Assembly (NCBI GenBank): GCA_029945425.1
Contig: JAQSDV010000002.1
Location: forward strand, 248,001-312,000
Source of the DNA: a bacterium
GTDB lineage: Bacteria > Pseudomonadota > Alphaproteobacteria > Micavibrionales > UBA2020
Reading direction: 5' to 3'
Length of the DNA: 64,000 nucleotides
The translations under genes were made by a program, and so were the position numbers. Below the pieces are notes generated by a model. It made no database searches, was not told the DNA's origin, and worked only from the letters and a program-made list of their open reading frames with translations. Below, in pieces: positions 35,100-43,140 of the stretch. Numbering within the stretch: the first letter of the stretch is position 1; each line of letters opens with the position of its first letter.

Positions 35100-35728
35100 A
35101 AATGCAAACTCGCGTCACCGGCGCCAACCAGCAATTCGTTCTTCTTTGCACGAACATGCAATTGATAGCGTCGCAGGAAGATATAACCCGCCATCAGGAT
35201 GTTCGATGCGGTCAGTACGGCAGGATACAGCCATGTAGAGATCGTATAGTTATCAATCGCCAGCACGGATAGAAATGCGCCCGCCGAGGAAAGTATATAA
35301 CCGTATGGGGTTTCTTCCTTCGGCTTGCGATGCACCTTGCGCAAGGTCGGCAGGTAACCGGAGGTATCGATCAGGCAGACAAGGATGACCGACCACATCG
35401 GCGTTTTCGTCAGCATCCAGAGCGGGATTGCGGTGAGCGAGATGGCGAGAGTAATCCAGTCTGCGCGGCGGATATCACGTTCGCCCTTGAACCAGCACAG
35501 CCCGACCACGACAAAGCAGGTGATGCAGCCGACGCCGCGCACCCATGCCGCCGCGCCCGCATGTTCGGCAATCTGCGCCGCGAAGCCGATGCTGGAGATC
35601 ACGCCCCAGATCAGCCACGAAAACGCATGCGGCTTCGTGCGCCCTTTGAGGATGCTTGTAAAGTATGTGCCGCGCGAAACCAGCATCAGCAGGATCGCAA
35701 CTGCGGCGTAAATTTCCTTGATCGTCAT
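35096..35728 (-). CDS. polytopic membrane protein, KPHAFSW family, copy 1
   Basis: The 210-residue protein has about six membrane helices with TKPHAFSWLIWGVISSIGF and WSVILVCLIDTSGYLPTLRK, the same motifs as the next gene. A short basic C-terminal tail is present (RRYQLHVRAKKNE). The ATG at 35728 has GGAG seven bases upstream and is preferred over a GTG at 35740. As first gene of the run it may head the operon containing the L,D-transpeptidase and the HExxH proteins. Function is unknown. Confidence 0.7.
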   Translation of the reverse strand: MTIKEIYAAVAILLMLVSRGTYFTSILKGRTKPHAFSWLIWGVISSIGFAAQIAEHAGAAAWVRGVGCITCFVVVGLCWFKGERDIRRADWITLAISLTAIPLWMLTKTPMWSVILVCLIDTSGYLPTLRKVHRKPKEETPYGYILSSAGAFLSVLAIDNYTISTWLYPAVLTASNILMAGYIFLRRYQLHVRAKKNELLVGAGDASLHL

Positions 35729-35768
35729 TTTATTCTCCACCCCACCCGAAGGCAGGGTGGTTTAAATG

Positions 35769-37352
35769 TTAAAAGCGCAGCACTTTCGCCTGCTCGACCT
35801 GCGAGATTTTCTTGATCTGGTCGATGATCGTCTGCGGCACGGTGCCGTCGACGGAAATCAGGGCGATTGCGCGGTCTTTGCCGGGGATGCGGCCGAGGTT
35901 GAAGTCGGAGATGTTGATCTTGTTGTCGCCCAAAATCGTGCCGACCGCGCCGATCAGGCCCGGTTTGTCGAGGTTGAGGACGTAGAGCATTTCCGAATTC
36001 AGCGACGCATCCGTGGGCACGCCGTTGATGTCGATCACGCGGGGGCGGTCATTAAAGATCGTGCCCGAAATCGTAATGGTCCCGCTGGCATCCTTCACGG
36101 TCACGCGCATGACGGTCTGGTAGTTCTGCGCCTTGTCGCGTTTCGTCTCGGCGATGGTGATGCCGCGTTCCTTCGCGCGCGCAGGGGCGCTCACGATATT
36201 CACGCCTTCCATCGAGGGTTTCAGGAAGCCTGCCAGCACCAGCGCGGTCAGCGGCTTGGTGTTGATGGCGGCCACGAGGCCTTCATATTCAATCTGGATT
36301 TCTTTGGCATCCGTCGTCGCCATCTGGCCCGCGAAGCTGCCGAGCTGTTCGGAGAGCTTCATGTAGGGTTTCAGTTTCGGCGCGTCTTCCGCGCTCACCG
36401 AAGGCATGTTGACGGCGTTCGCAACCGCGCCTTGCAGCAGGAAGTCGGACATTTGTTCCGCGACCTGCAATGCGACGTTTTCCTGCGCTTCGACGGTCGA
36501 TGCGCCAAGGTGGGGTGTGCAGATCACTTTTGCATGGTTGAACAGCAGGTTTTCTTTTGCGGGTTCGGTTTCGAACACATCGAGCGCGGCACCTGCCACA
36601 TGACCGCTATCCAAGGCCGCTTTCAGGTCGGCTTCCACAATCAGGCCGCCGCGCGCGCAGTTGATCAGGCGGACGCCTTTTTTCATCTTTGCGATTGCTG
36701 CTGCGTTGATGATGCCCTTGGTCTTTTCGGTCATAGGGGTGTGGATGGTGATGAAGTCCGCGCGGGCCAGCACGTCGTCCAGCTCCACCTTTTCAACGCC
36801 CAGTTCGACGGCACGTTCTGCCGACAGGAAGGGGTCGAATGCGATGACCTTCATTTTCAGGCCGATGCCGCGGTCGGCGACGATCGCGCCAATGTTACCG
36901 CAGCCGATAACGCCGAGGGTCTTGCCGAAAATTTCCTGACCCATGAATTTCGTTTTTTCCCATTTGCCGGCATGGGTTGAAGCGTTGGCCTGCGGGATGT
37001 CGCGGGCGAGGGCCATCAGCATGGCGATGGTGTGTTCGGCGGTGGTGATCGAGTTGCCGAAAGGCGTGTTCATGACAACGACGCCGGTTTGCGTCGCGGC
37101 GGGAACGTCGACGTTATCGACACCGATGCCGGCGCGGCCGATGACTTTCAGGTTCTTCGCGCTGCTGAGGATATCCGCCGTGACCTTGGTGGTGGAGCGG
37201 ACGGCGAGACCATCGTAATTCGCGATCTCGATTTTCAGCTCTTCCGGTTTCAGGTCGGTCTTGACCGTCACATCGACACCGCGCGCCTTGAAGATGGCTT
37301 CGGCTTGCGGGCTCATTTTGTCGGCGATCAGAACTTTGGGTTTGGCGGTCAT
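35769..37352 (-). CDS. serA: D-3-phosphoglycerate dehydrogenase
   Basis: The 527-residue enzyme oxidises 3-phosphoglycerate, the first step of serine synthesis. The N-terminus shows KVLIADKMSPQAE and VIGRAGIGVDNVD. The NAD-binding motif is GVIGCGNIGAIVADRG, with RGGLIVEADL and HLGASTVEAQENVA following. An allosteric substrate-binding domain and a C-terminal ACT domain (LNLDKPGLIGAVGTIL) make it the long form, open to feedback control. AAGGA eight bases before the ATG at 37352 sets the start. Confidence 0.96.
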   Translation of the reverse strand: MTAKPKVLIADKMSPQAEAIFKARGVDVTVKTDLKPEELKIEIANYDGLAVRSTTKVTADILSSAKNLKVIGRAGIGVDNVDVPAATQTGVVVMNTPFGNSITTAEHTIAMLMALARDIPQANASTHAGKWEKTKFMGQEIFGKTLGVIGCGNIGAIVADRGIGLKMKVIAFDPFLSAERAVELGVEKVELDDVLARADFITIHTPMTEKTKGIINAAAIAKMKKGVRLINCARGGLIVEADLKAALDSGHVAGAALDVFETEPAKENLLFNHAKVICTPHLGASTVEAQENVALQVAEQMSDFLLQGAVANAVNMPSVSAEDAPKLKPYMKLSEQLGSFAGQMATTDAKEIQIEYEGLVAAINTKPLTALVLAGFLKPSMEGVNIVSAPARAKERGITIAETKRDKAQNYQTVMRVTVKDASGTITISGTIFNDRPRVIDINGVPTDASLNSEMLYVLNLDKPGLIGAVGTILGDNKINISDFNLGRIPGKDRAIALISVDGTVPQTIIDQIKKISQVEQAKVLRF

Positions 37353-37581
37353 GGCGGGGTCCTTATAAATATGAAGCCACATGTTACGCCTGACGGGGGT
37401 AAGCGGCAAGCAGGGCGATGCTGCGGCGCAGCAGAGAGGTAATATTTAACAAATACTTAAAATATTTTGCGTTCTGCGGTAACTAAGTACCATTATTATG
37501 AAAATAATACGTGCGTTAATCTCCGGTTAGGATATAGTAGTTAAATCGATTTTTCAAAAGACTCGGGGATAGGGGAATATC

Positions 37582-38016
37582 ATGCAGGCAGAATTCAACG
37601 CAACAGCGGAAAAAGTCGTCAACACGGACGAATACCGTCGCATCCGCCAGGATCTGGAATGGAAACAGATGAACTGGAAAGAAAAGGTGTTCCAGGCTTT
37701 CGTGAGCGACCCCTATAACGCATGGCTGTTCGTGAAAAGCGGCGTGACCGGCGCGGTCGACCAGATCCTGAAGGGCAAGAACGACGAACCCGGCCATTAT
37801 TACGCAGACACCTTCAACCAGTCGATGCACGGCACGACGTATATGGACCGCTCGAAATTCGAAGCGGAAACCTCTTACTTCGCGAAAAACGGCGTCAGCA
37901 AGACGTTTCAGGAAAAATCGGCGCGTATCGCAACCGAAGCCTTCGACAAGTCGCGCGATTTCAGCGTGCTGGTACAAACCGGCCAGTTGAAGCCGCTGGA
38001 TTTCGGCCCGGGCTAG
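37582..38016 (+). CDS. hypothetical soluble protein
   Basis: The 144-residue, strongly helical and hydrophilic protein lacks a signal or membrane segment and is not recognised. It contains WKQMNWKEKVFQAFVSDPYN and GHYYADTFNQSMHGTTYMD. It has a plausible -10 (TATAGT) at 37533-37538, and it is transcribed opposite to its neighbours, which implies its own promoter. It is flanked by serA and the phosphodiesterase gene. Confidence 0.65.
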   Translation: MQAEFNATAEKVVNTDEYRRIRQDLEWKQMNWKEKVFQAFVSDPYNAWLFVKSGVTGAVDQILKGKNDEPGHYYADTFNQSMHGTTYMDRSKFEAETSYFAKNGVSKTFQEKSARIATEAFDKSRDFSVLVQTGQLKPLDFGPG

Positions 38017-38029
38017 TTTTCAGGTTGAT

Positions 38030-38914
38030 TTAAGGCCGCAAGCCGCGCTGCTTCAGCATTCCCGTCATCTTCGCCGGAAAATCGGTGATGATCGTATCCA
38101 GATGCCGCACGATCGCAGGGTCGGATAGCTTGCGCTTCAGGATCTTGTCACGTTCCGGTTTTTTCGTCGTCCAGATCATGATTTTGGCGTTCGGATGATG
38201 GCGGTGGATTTTCGCGATATTCGCGGCGGATAACGTGCGCGCGGTCATCACGAAATAATCCGGCTTTGCTTCTTTCGCATTCTTGCCAGTCAGCGTCGTT
38301 TCATCCAGCGGCGCATAGGCTCGGGTGCTGGTTTTCTCCCACGGATAAATCGGCTTGTTCCGCATATCGCGGCGCGAAAAGATCATGCCGCATTTAATCT
38401 CGGGATCGATCTTGCGCGCTTCGGCAAGCGCCGCGTGATCGAATGACGTCAGTATCACCTGATCCTTGGTGATCTTTCCCTCGGAAATCGCCTTGTGGAT
38501 TTCGGCGATGACGGGTCCGGCGGTGCCGTAACCTTTCAGCTCGATATCAAGAATTTTTCCCGGGTGAAGCTGCGCCAGCGAGAACAGGTCGGCGAGGCGC
38601 GGGAGCTTCGAGCCTTTTTTCAACGTCAAACAATCAACGTCATTGGACTGCATCTGGTCTATGCGCTTTCCGCGGGTCAGCTTTGCCGAGGCGCGGTTCA
38701 GGTGGCGCTTCAGCGAACTGGTTGCGCGGGTGTACAGGCGCGGGATGGTGATCTGGCGGGTTTCATGGCACAGGAACGGCGTTTTGTCGCAGGAGACAAC
38801 AACATCTGTTTCGATGCCGTCGCTTTCGTTCATTGCACGTTCAAAGGCCGGAATCGAGTTTTCGTCCGTTCCCTTATGCTGCCGGACGCCGCGGTGACCC
38901 AGTACCTTGACCAT
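38030..38914 (-). CDS. glycerophosphodiester phosphodiesterase family protein
   Basis: The 294-residue protein has the GDPD TIM-barrel motifs: LGHRGVRQHKGTDENSIPAF (His-Arg and Glu-Asn), IETDVVVSCDKTPFLCHE (Glu-x-Asp and His) and ILDIELKG. It would hydrolyse glycerophosphodiesters to glycerol-3-phosphate and an alcohol. An insertion of about 50 basic residues (TRATSSLKRHLNRASAKLTR) separates the second and third motifs. The ATG at 38914 has GGGGGAA just upstream. There is no signal peptide, so a cytoplasmic enzyme like UgpQ is likely. Confidence 0.85.
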   Translation of the reverse strand: MVKVLGHRGVRQHKGTDENSIPAFERAMNESDGIETDVVVSCDKTPFLCHETRQITIPRLYTRATSSLKRHLNRASAKLTRGKRIDQMQSNDVDCLTLKKGSKLPRLADLFSLAQLHPGKILDIELKGYGTAGPVIAEIHKAISEGKITKDQVILTSFDHAALAEARKIDPEIKCGMIFSRRDMRNKPIYPWEKTSTRAYAPLDETTLTGKNAKEAKPDYFVMTARTLSAANIAKIHRHHPNAKIMIWTTKKPERDKILKRKLSDPAIVRHLDTIITDFPAKMTGMLKQRGLRP

Positions 38915-39003
38915 GCGTTTCCCCCAATCGTTCACGCCACTTTGAATCCAAGTAGACGTAATCCTGCCGAAAACCAGCTTTGAAACGGGGAAAAGGCGGT
39001 TTT

Positions 39004-40173
39004 TTACGCCGCTTTTGCCTGTTCCTGCGCTTTTACGCTGTCATAAGCCCAGCTGACCCATTCCAGCAGCGATTTTACGTCGGATGTTTCGACCGTCGCG
39101 CCGCCCCAGATACGGAAGGACGGGGGCGCGTCGCGGTGGTTGGCGATTTCGTATGCCACGCCTTCTTTATCCAGCATGGTTTCGACCGACTTGATGACTT
39201 TGCGCTGCGATTCCTCGTCCTTGCCGGTCAGCCAGTTATCGACGACCTTGAAGCAGATTGAGGTGTTGGAGCGAATATCCGCGCGCTCGGGCAGGAATTC
39301 GGCCCATTCGGTTTTGGCGACCCAGTCTTCGACCGCTTTCAGGTTTGCGTTCGTGCGGCCCATCAGGCCCTTCAGCCCGCCGATGCCTTCCGACCATTTC
39401 AATGCGTCGAGGCAGTCTTCGACCGCGAGCATGGAGGGGGTGTTGATCGTCTTGCCTTCAAACGGCTCCTCCACCAGTTTTCCACCTTTGGTCAGGCGGA
39501 AAACTTTCGGCATCGGCCAGGGCGGTGCATAGCTGTTCAGGCGCTCGACCGCGCGGGGCGACAGGGCGAGCATGCCATGCGCGGCTTCGCCGCCCAGCAC
39601 CTTTTGCCATGACCATGTGACGACATCGAGTTTATCCCACGGCAGTTCCATCGCGAAAACGGCGGAGGTTGCGTCGCAGATGGTCAGGCCCTGACGGTCG
39701 GATTTGATCCAGTCGCCGTTCGGAACCTTGACGCCCGAGGTCGTGCCGTTCCATGTGAAAACGACGTCGCGGTCGGTATCAACTTGTGACAGATCGGGAA
39801 TGCCGCCGAAGGGTGCGTCGAATGTGCGCACATCGGAGAGTTTCAATTGCTTGGTGACGTCGATGATCCACATCTTGCCGAACACTTCCCAGCCCAGCAC
39901 ATCGACGCCGCGCGCGCCCAGCAGCGACCACATCGCCATTTCAATCGCGCCGGTGTCGGAACCGGGGACGATCGCAAGGCGGTAATCCGCCGGCATGCCG
40001 AGGATGGCCTTCGACTTCTCGATCACTTCGGCCAGTTTCTTCACGCCGATGGAGGCGCGGTGGGAACGGCCGGTCGGTGCGCCTTTCAGCACATCGGGGG
40101 TCCAGCCGGGACGCTTTGCGCAGGGGCCGGAAGAAAAATTGGGGCAGGCGGGTTTGGTTGTCGGTTTTTGCAT
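39004..40173 (-). CDS. serC: phosphoserine aminotransferase
   Basis: The 389-residue PLP aminotransferase makes phosphoserine from 3-phosphohydroxypyruvate. It begins with [13 protein letters not shown], carries the PLP lysine in [15 protein letters not shown] and ends in [11 protein letters not shown]. The sequence type (with KRPGW) matches the alphaproteobacterial/archaeal-like SerC group. AGGAGA precedes the ATG at 40173. serA and the GDPD gene follow downstream on the same strand, and serB lies 1.4 kb away on the other strand. Confidence 0.95.
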   Translation of the reverse strand: MQKPTTKPACPNFSSGPCAKRPGWTPDVLKGAPTGRSHRASIGVKKLAEVIEKSKAILGMPADYRLAIVPGSDTGAIEMAMWSLLGARGVDVLGWEVFGKMWIIDVTKQLKLSDVRTFDAPFGGIPDLSQVDTDRDVVFTWNGTTSGVKVPNGDWIKSDRQGLTICDATSAVFAMELPWDKLDVVTWSWQKVLGGEAAHGMLALSPRAVERLNSYAPPWPMPKVFRLTKGGKLVEEPFEGKTINTPSMLAVEDCLDALKWSEGIGGLKGLMGRTNANLKAVEDWVAKTEWAEFLPERADIRSNTSICFKVVDNWLTGKDEESQRKVIKSVETMLDKEGVAYEIANHRDAPPSFRIWGGATVETSDVKSLLEWVSWAYDSVKAQEQAKAA

Positions 40174-40238
40174 CACACACTCTCCTATAGTCCGGTCATT
40201 GCCGGGAAAGCGTGAGTATAGCAAGGTTTTCCGCGGGA

Positions 40239-41462
40239 TTACATACCGTGTGCCAATTCTTTTATGACGCTGTAGGGCATGTTGTGTTCCTTGGAAACAT
40301 CGACGGTGCCAAACGCGGCGCGATCAATCACATCTTTCGCAACACCTTGTTTTTCGGCGAATTTTATCAGTCGCGCCACGCGCTTTTCGGTCGCGGGGTG
40401 GGAAGCTGTCGCCTCGGCCCAGGCATTCGACAGCATGCCTTTCTCGGGCAGTTTGCCCTCGAACGCTTCCAGTTTGCTGTTTTCGACGACCTGTTCAATT
40501 TTACGTAAACCGGTTACCAGGGCCAGAGGGTCGGCACCGAGTTCAATGGCACCGGCATCGGCCTGATACTCCATGCTGCGGCTATAGGCACCCGTCACCA
40601 GCTTGTTCGCCGCGCTCAGGGCTTTTGTCGCCGCCCAGAGCGTGAGGTAGGCGGGGCTGAACAATGTCAGCACACCAACCGCGACGGCTGAAGATGCGCC
40701 CTTGATGACGGCTTTGATCTTCTTGCGCTGCGCGAGTTCGGGAAGCTCCAGATATTCTTCCTTCGTCGTCATCACGCCGCTGTCTTCCGTCGCCTTGCGC
40801 GCGATCAGGTTGCCGGCGATGGAGGTACCGATGGATGCAGCCGCGCTCGACAGCATGCCGCGCCAGCCGGTTGCCCACCATGCGCCGATCATGGTCATGG
40901 CGTTGGTCGTGACAGCAAGGCCGCCCAGCAGTTTTTGCGGCAAACCGATGCGTGTATGGTGTGCTGCTGCGTGCGCGAATTCATGGGCCAGAACCGCTTT
41001 TTCTTCCTTGTCGTCCAGCAGTTTCAGCAGCGGATCGGAAATCATGATGACAGGTTTGCCAAGGTGGAGGGCGGCGGCGTTGTGCGTATCGCCCATCGCC
41101 TCGAATGCTTCTTCCAGCGCCTTGCCGATGATGCCCTTGTCTTCCGATTTCTTGCGGTCGGCGCGAAAATCGTAGATGGGATGTTCGGATGCTTTGAGGC
41201 CGGAGCGTTTATAAAGGTCATCCGCCATTTCGCCCAGATGCGGCGAATGTTTGTGGACGCGGGGATGTTCGACAAGGCGGTTTTCGAGGAAATCTTTTTG
41301 CTGCTTCAGTACCAGCCACGATATGCCACCCGAGAGGACGATGGCGGCGGCGATGCCGATGGGGCCGCCGAGGGCAAGACTGATGCCGGCGATTGCGGCG
41401 GTAGCACTATAATGGATAACGGTGCTGGCGATGTTACGGGGACGATACAGCGTCGCGGTCAA
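40239..41462 (-). CDS. M48-family membrane metallopeptidase
   Basis: The 407-residue protein has two N-terminal membrane segments (about residues 15-50), then the M48 zinc motif [13 protein letters not shown] near residue 160. Two hydrophobic segments follow, then the glutamate ligand region [14 protein letters not shown]. This order matches HtpX/Ste24-type peptidases, which degrade membrane proteins. It starts with TTG at 41462 behind a strong AAGGAG, and no ATG fits better. Confidence 0.85.
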   Translation of the reverse strand: MTATLYRPRNIASTVIHYSATAAIAGISLALGGPIGIAAAIVLSGGISWLVLKQQKDFLENRLVEHPRVHKHSPHLGEMADDLYKRSGLKASEHPIYDFRADRKKSEDKGIIGKALEEAFEAMGDTHNAAALHLGKPVIMISDPLLKLLDDKEEKAVLAHEFAHAAAHHTRIGLPQKLLGGLAVTTNAMTMIGAWWATGWRGMLSSAAASIGTSIAGNLIARKATEDSGVMTTKEEYLELPELAQRKKIKAVIKGASSAVAVGVLTLFSPAYLTLWAATKALSAANKLVTGAYSRSMEYQADAGAIELGADPLALVTGLRKIEQVVENSKLEAFEGKLPEKGMLSNAWAEATASHPATEKRVARLIKFAEKQGVAKDVIDRAAFGTVDVSKEHNMPYSVIKELAHGM

Positions 41463-41544
41463 TGTGGCTCCTTATGGGTTATAAACGTTATGAGCATATC
41501 TTCCGACGCCGTTTTATATTCGTCAAATGGTATGACCTATCTTC

Positions 41545-41573
41545 TTGATAAAAATTAAGAATTTTGGTTTAAT
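41545..41573 (+). promoter_or_regulatory. promoter of serB
   Basis: TTGATA at 41545-41550 and TTTAAT at 41568-41573 are separated by 17 bases of AT-rich sequence. The predicted start lies about 20 bases before the serB ATG, with AAGGGG as ribosome binding site. Confidence 0.65.
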
Positions 41574-41598
41574 GCCAACATAACAAAAGGGGTTTTAC

Positions 41599-42498
41599 AT
41601 GTCCGACACCGTTATCACCATCGTCGCTGCGCGTGACGGACTGCTGGACGAAGCGATGCAAGCCCGCGCAATCGCGCTCGCGAAATCGGCGGGGGTCGAC
41701 AATGTCACGCTCGATATCCTCAACCCTGCGACGGCAATCGACATCACAGTATCCGCGCATCATGACAACCTGACCACCTCATTGCGTACAGCGTTTTCCG
41801 ATTTCGGCGCGTGTGACGTGTTCGTGCAAGCAAAGGACGAATTACGCCGCAAGAAACTTCTGGTCGCCGATATGGACGCGACGATGATCGAGGGTGAAAC
41901 GCTGGATGAGCTGGCGGCGCATTTCGGATTGAAAGATAAAGTCGCGCCCATCACACAACAGGCAATGCGCGGGGAAATCGATTTCGCCGAAGCGTTGCGC
42001 ATGCGCGTGGCCCTGTTGCGCGGCATGCCGATATCGGCGCTGCAGGAAACGCTGGATCAGGTAAATTATTCCAAGGGCGCAAAAACGCTGGTCGGCACGA
42101 TGCGGCGTTTTGGCGCGCAATGCGTGCTGATTTCGGGCGGGTTCGACTTTTTTACAAATCCTGTCGCGCAAACGCTCGGCTTCAACAAAAACATCGGCAA
42201 CCGGTTTGGCATCGAATACGACATGCTGACCGGCGAAGTGATGGAGCCTATTGTTGACAAGAACACCAAGAAGAAAACGGTCGAAGATGAATCCCGCGCA
42301 CTCGGCGTTGATCCGCGCGCGGCAGTGGCGGTGGGCGACGGTGCAAATGATATCCCGATGCTGCAGACGGCGGGGGCAGGGGTCGGCTATTTCGGCAAGC
42401 CTGCCGTGGTTGCGGCAACGCCATTCCAGATACGCCATACCGATCTGACGTCCATCTTGTATATGCAGGGCTATACAAAGCGCGAATTCTCCGCATAA
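41599..42498 (+). CDS. serB: phosphoserine phosphatase
   Basis: The 299-residue HAD-family enzyme completes serine synthesis by dephosphorylating phosphoserine. An N-terminal regulatory region (residues 1-85) precedes the HAD motifs: VADMDATMIEGETLDELA (DxDxT), LISGGFDFFT (Ser motif), a lysine region KTLVG and VGDGANDIPM. It is monocistronic, with its own promoter and a strong terminator directly after the stop codon. Confidence 0.96.
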   Translation: MSDTVITIVAARDGLLDEAMQARAIALAKSAGVDNVTLDILNPATAIDITVSAHHDNLTTSLRTAFSDFGACDVFVQAKDELRRKKLLVADMDATMIEGETLDELAAHFGLKDKVAPITQQAMRGEIDFAEALRMRVALLRGMPISALQETLDQVNYSKGAKTLVGTMRRFGAQCVLISGGFDFFTNPVAQTLGFNKNIGNRFGIEYDMLTGEVMEPIVDKNTKKKTVEDESRALGVDPRAAVAVGDGANDIPMLQTAGAGVGYFGKPAVVAATPFQIRHTDLTSILYMQGYTKREFSA

Positions 42499-42533
42499 AA
42501 AAACAGGCCGCGTTAACGGCCTGTTTTTTTTTA
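42499..42533. terminator. bidirectional terminator between serB and ydbL
   Basis: An 8-base core stem (42503-42510 with 42517-42524) with a 6-base loop is flanked by an A-run on the left and a T-run of nine on the right. It can act on both strands and therefore serves serB and the convergent ydbL. Confidence 0.93.
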
Positions 42534-42550
42534 AGTCTACTTCGACAGAA

Positions 42551-42892
42551 TTATTTCTTCTGCCAGCCGCCCGAGGCGTTCATGAAGAACTCGCCGGGGC
42601 CGGTCGAATTGATCAGCTTCTGGCCGGCGAGGCCTTGAATCTGGTCGATCGGCGTATTGTTTTTCGCCGCGATGGCGTTGTATTTCGTCATGCGCTGGCT
42701 GTTGGTCGAGTTCACAAGCGCCTGAACTTCGGTCGAAGGGGCGGAGGTGACGATGCCCAGCAGACCGTCGGGCTTTTCGCCGACAAGGCCGTCAGCCTTC
42801 GCCGCCGGCAGTGACAGTGCCGCAAACGCGACTGATGCCGACATAAACAGGGCGCAGCAGACCATCATTACTTTTGTCATGGTACGGATCAT
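42551..42892 (-). CDS. ydbL: YdbL-like (DUF1318) periplasmic protein
   Basis: The 113-residue protein has a signal peptide (VMMVCCALFMSASVAFA) and a YdbL/DUF1318 mature domain with ADGLVGEKPDGLLGIV and RMTKYNAIAAKNNTPI. In E. coli YdbL works with YnbE and YdbH in lipid transport across the envelope. The gene begins within the last four bases of ynbE (ATGA), with GAGGAG upstream. Confidence 0.88.
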   Translation of the reverse strand: MIRTMTKVMMVCCALFMSASVAFAALSLPAAKADGLVGEKPDGLLGIVTSAPSTEVQALVNSTNSQRMTKYNAIAAKNNTPIDQIQGLAGQKLINSTGPGEFFMNASGGWQKK

Positions 42893-43140
42893 GGTTTTTT
42901 CTCCTCAGCAGGTTTTGTGTCGACGCCGAACAGTTCGGGATCGTTGGCGAAGGCGGCATCGAGGTCTTTTTCGACCTTCACGCGCACTTCCTGTTCGATC
43001 TTGATGTTCATGTTGATTTCGATGGGCTTGTCGGGCGCCTCGACCTTCACGGTCGGGGTGCAGGCCGTCATCGCGATAACGCTCATGCCGGCGCAGAGCG
43101 CGGGAAGGGCGGTCAGAAGTGTCGCTTTTTTATTTTGCAT
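42889..43140 (-). CDS. ynbE: YnbE-like lipoprotein
   Basis: The 83-residue protein has an N-terminal signal and a cysteine in MTACTPTV, likely the lipidation site. A beta-strand PIEINMNIKIEQEVRVKVEKDL, read in two parts, is typical of YnbE. YnbE is reported to extend the YdbH bridge at the outer membrane. It overlaps ydbH by 11 bases upstream and ydbL by four bases downstream. Confidence 0.88.
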   Translation of the reverse strand: MQNKKATLLTALPALCAGMSVIAMTACTPTVKVEAPDKPIEINMNIKIEQEVRVKVEKDLDAAFANDPELFGVDTKPAEEKKP

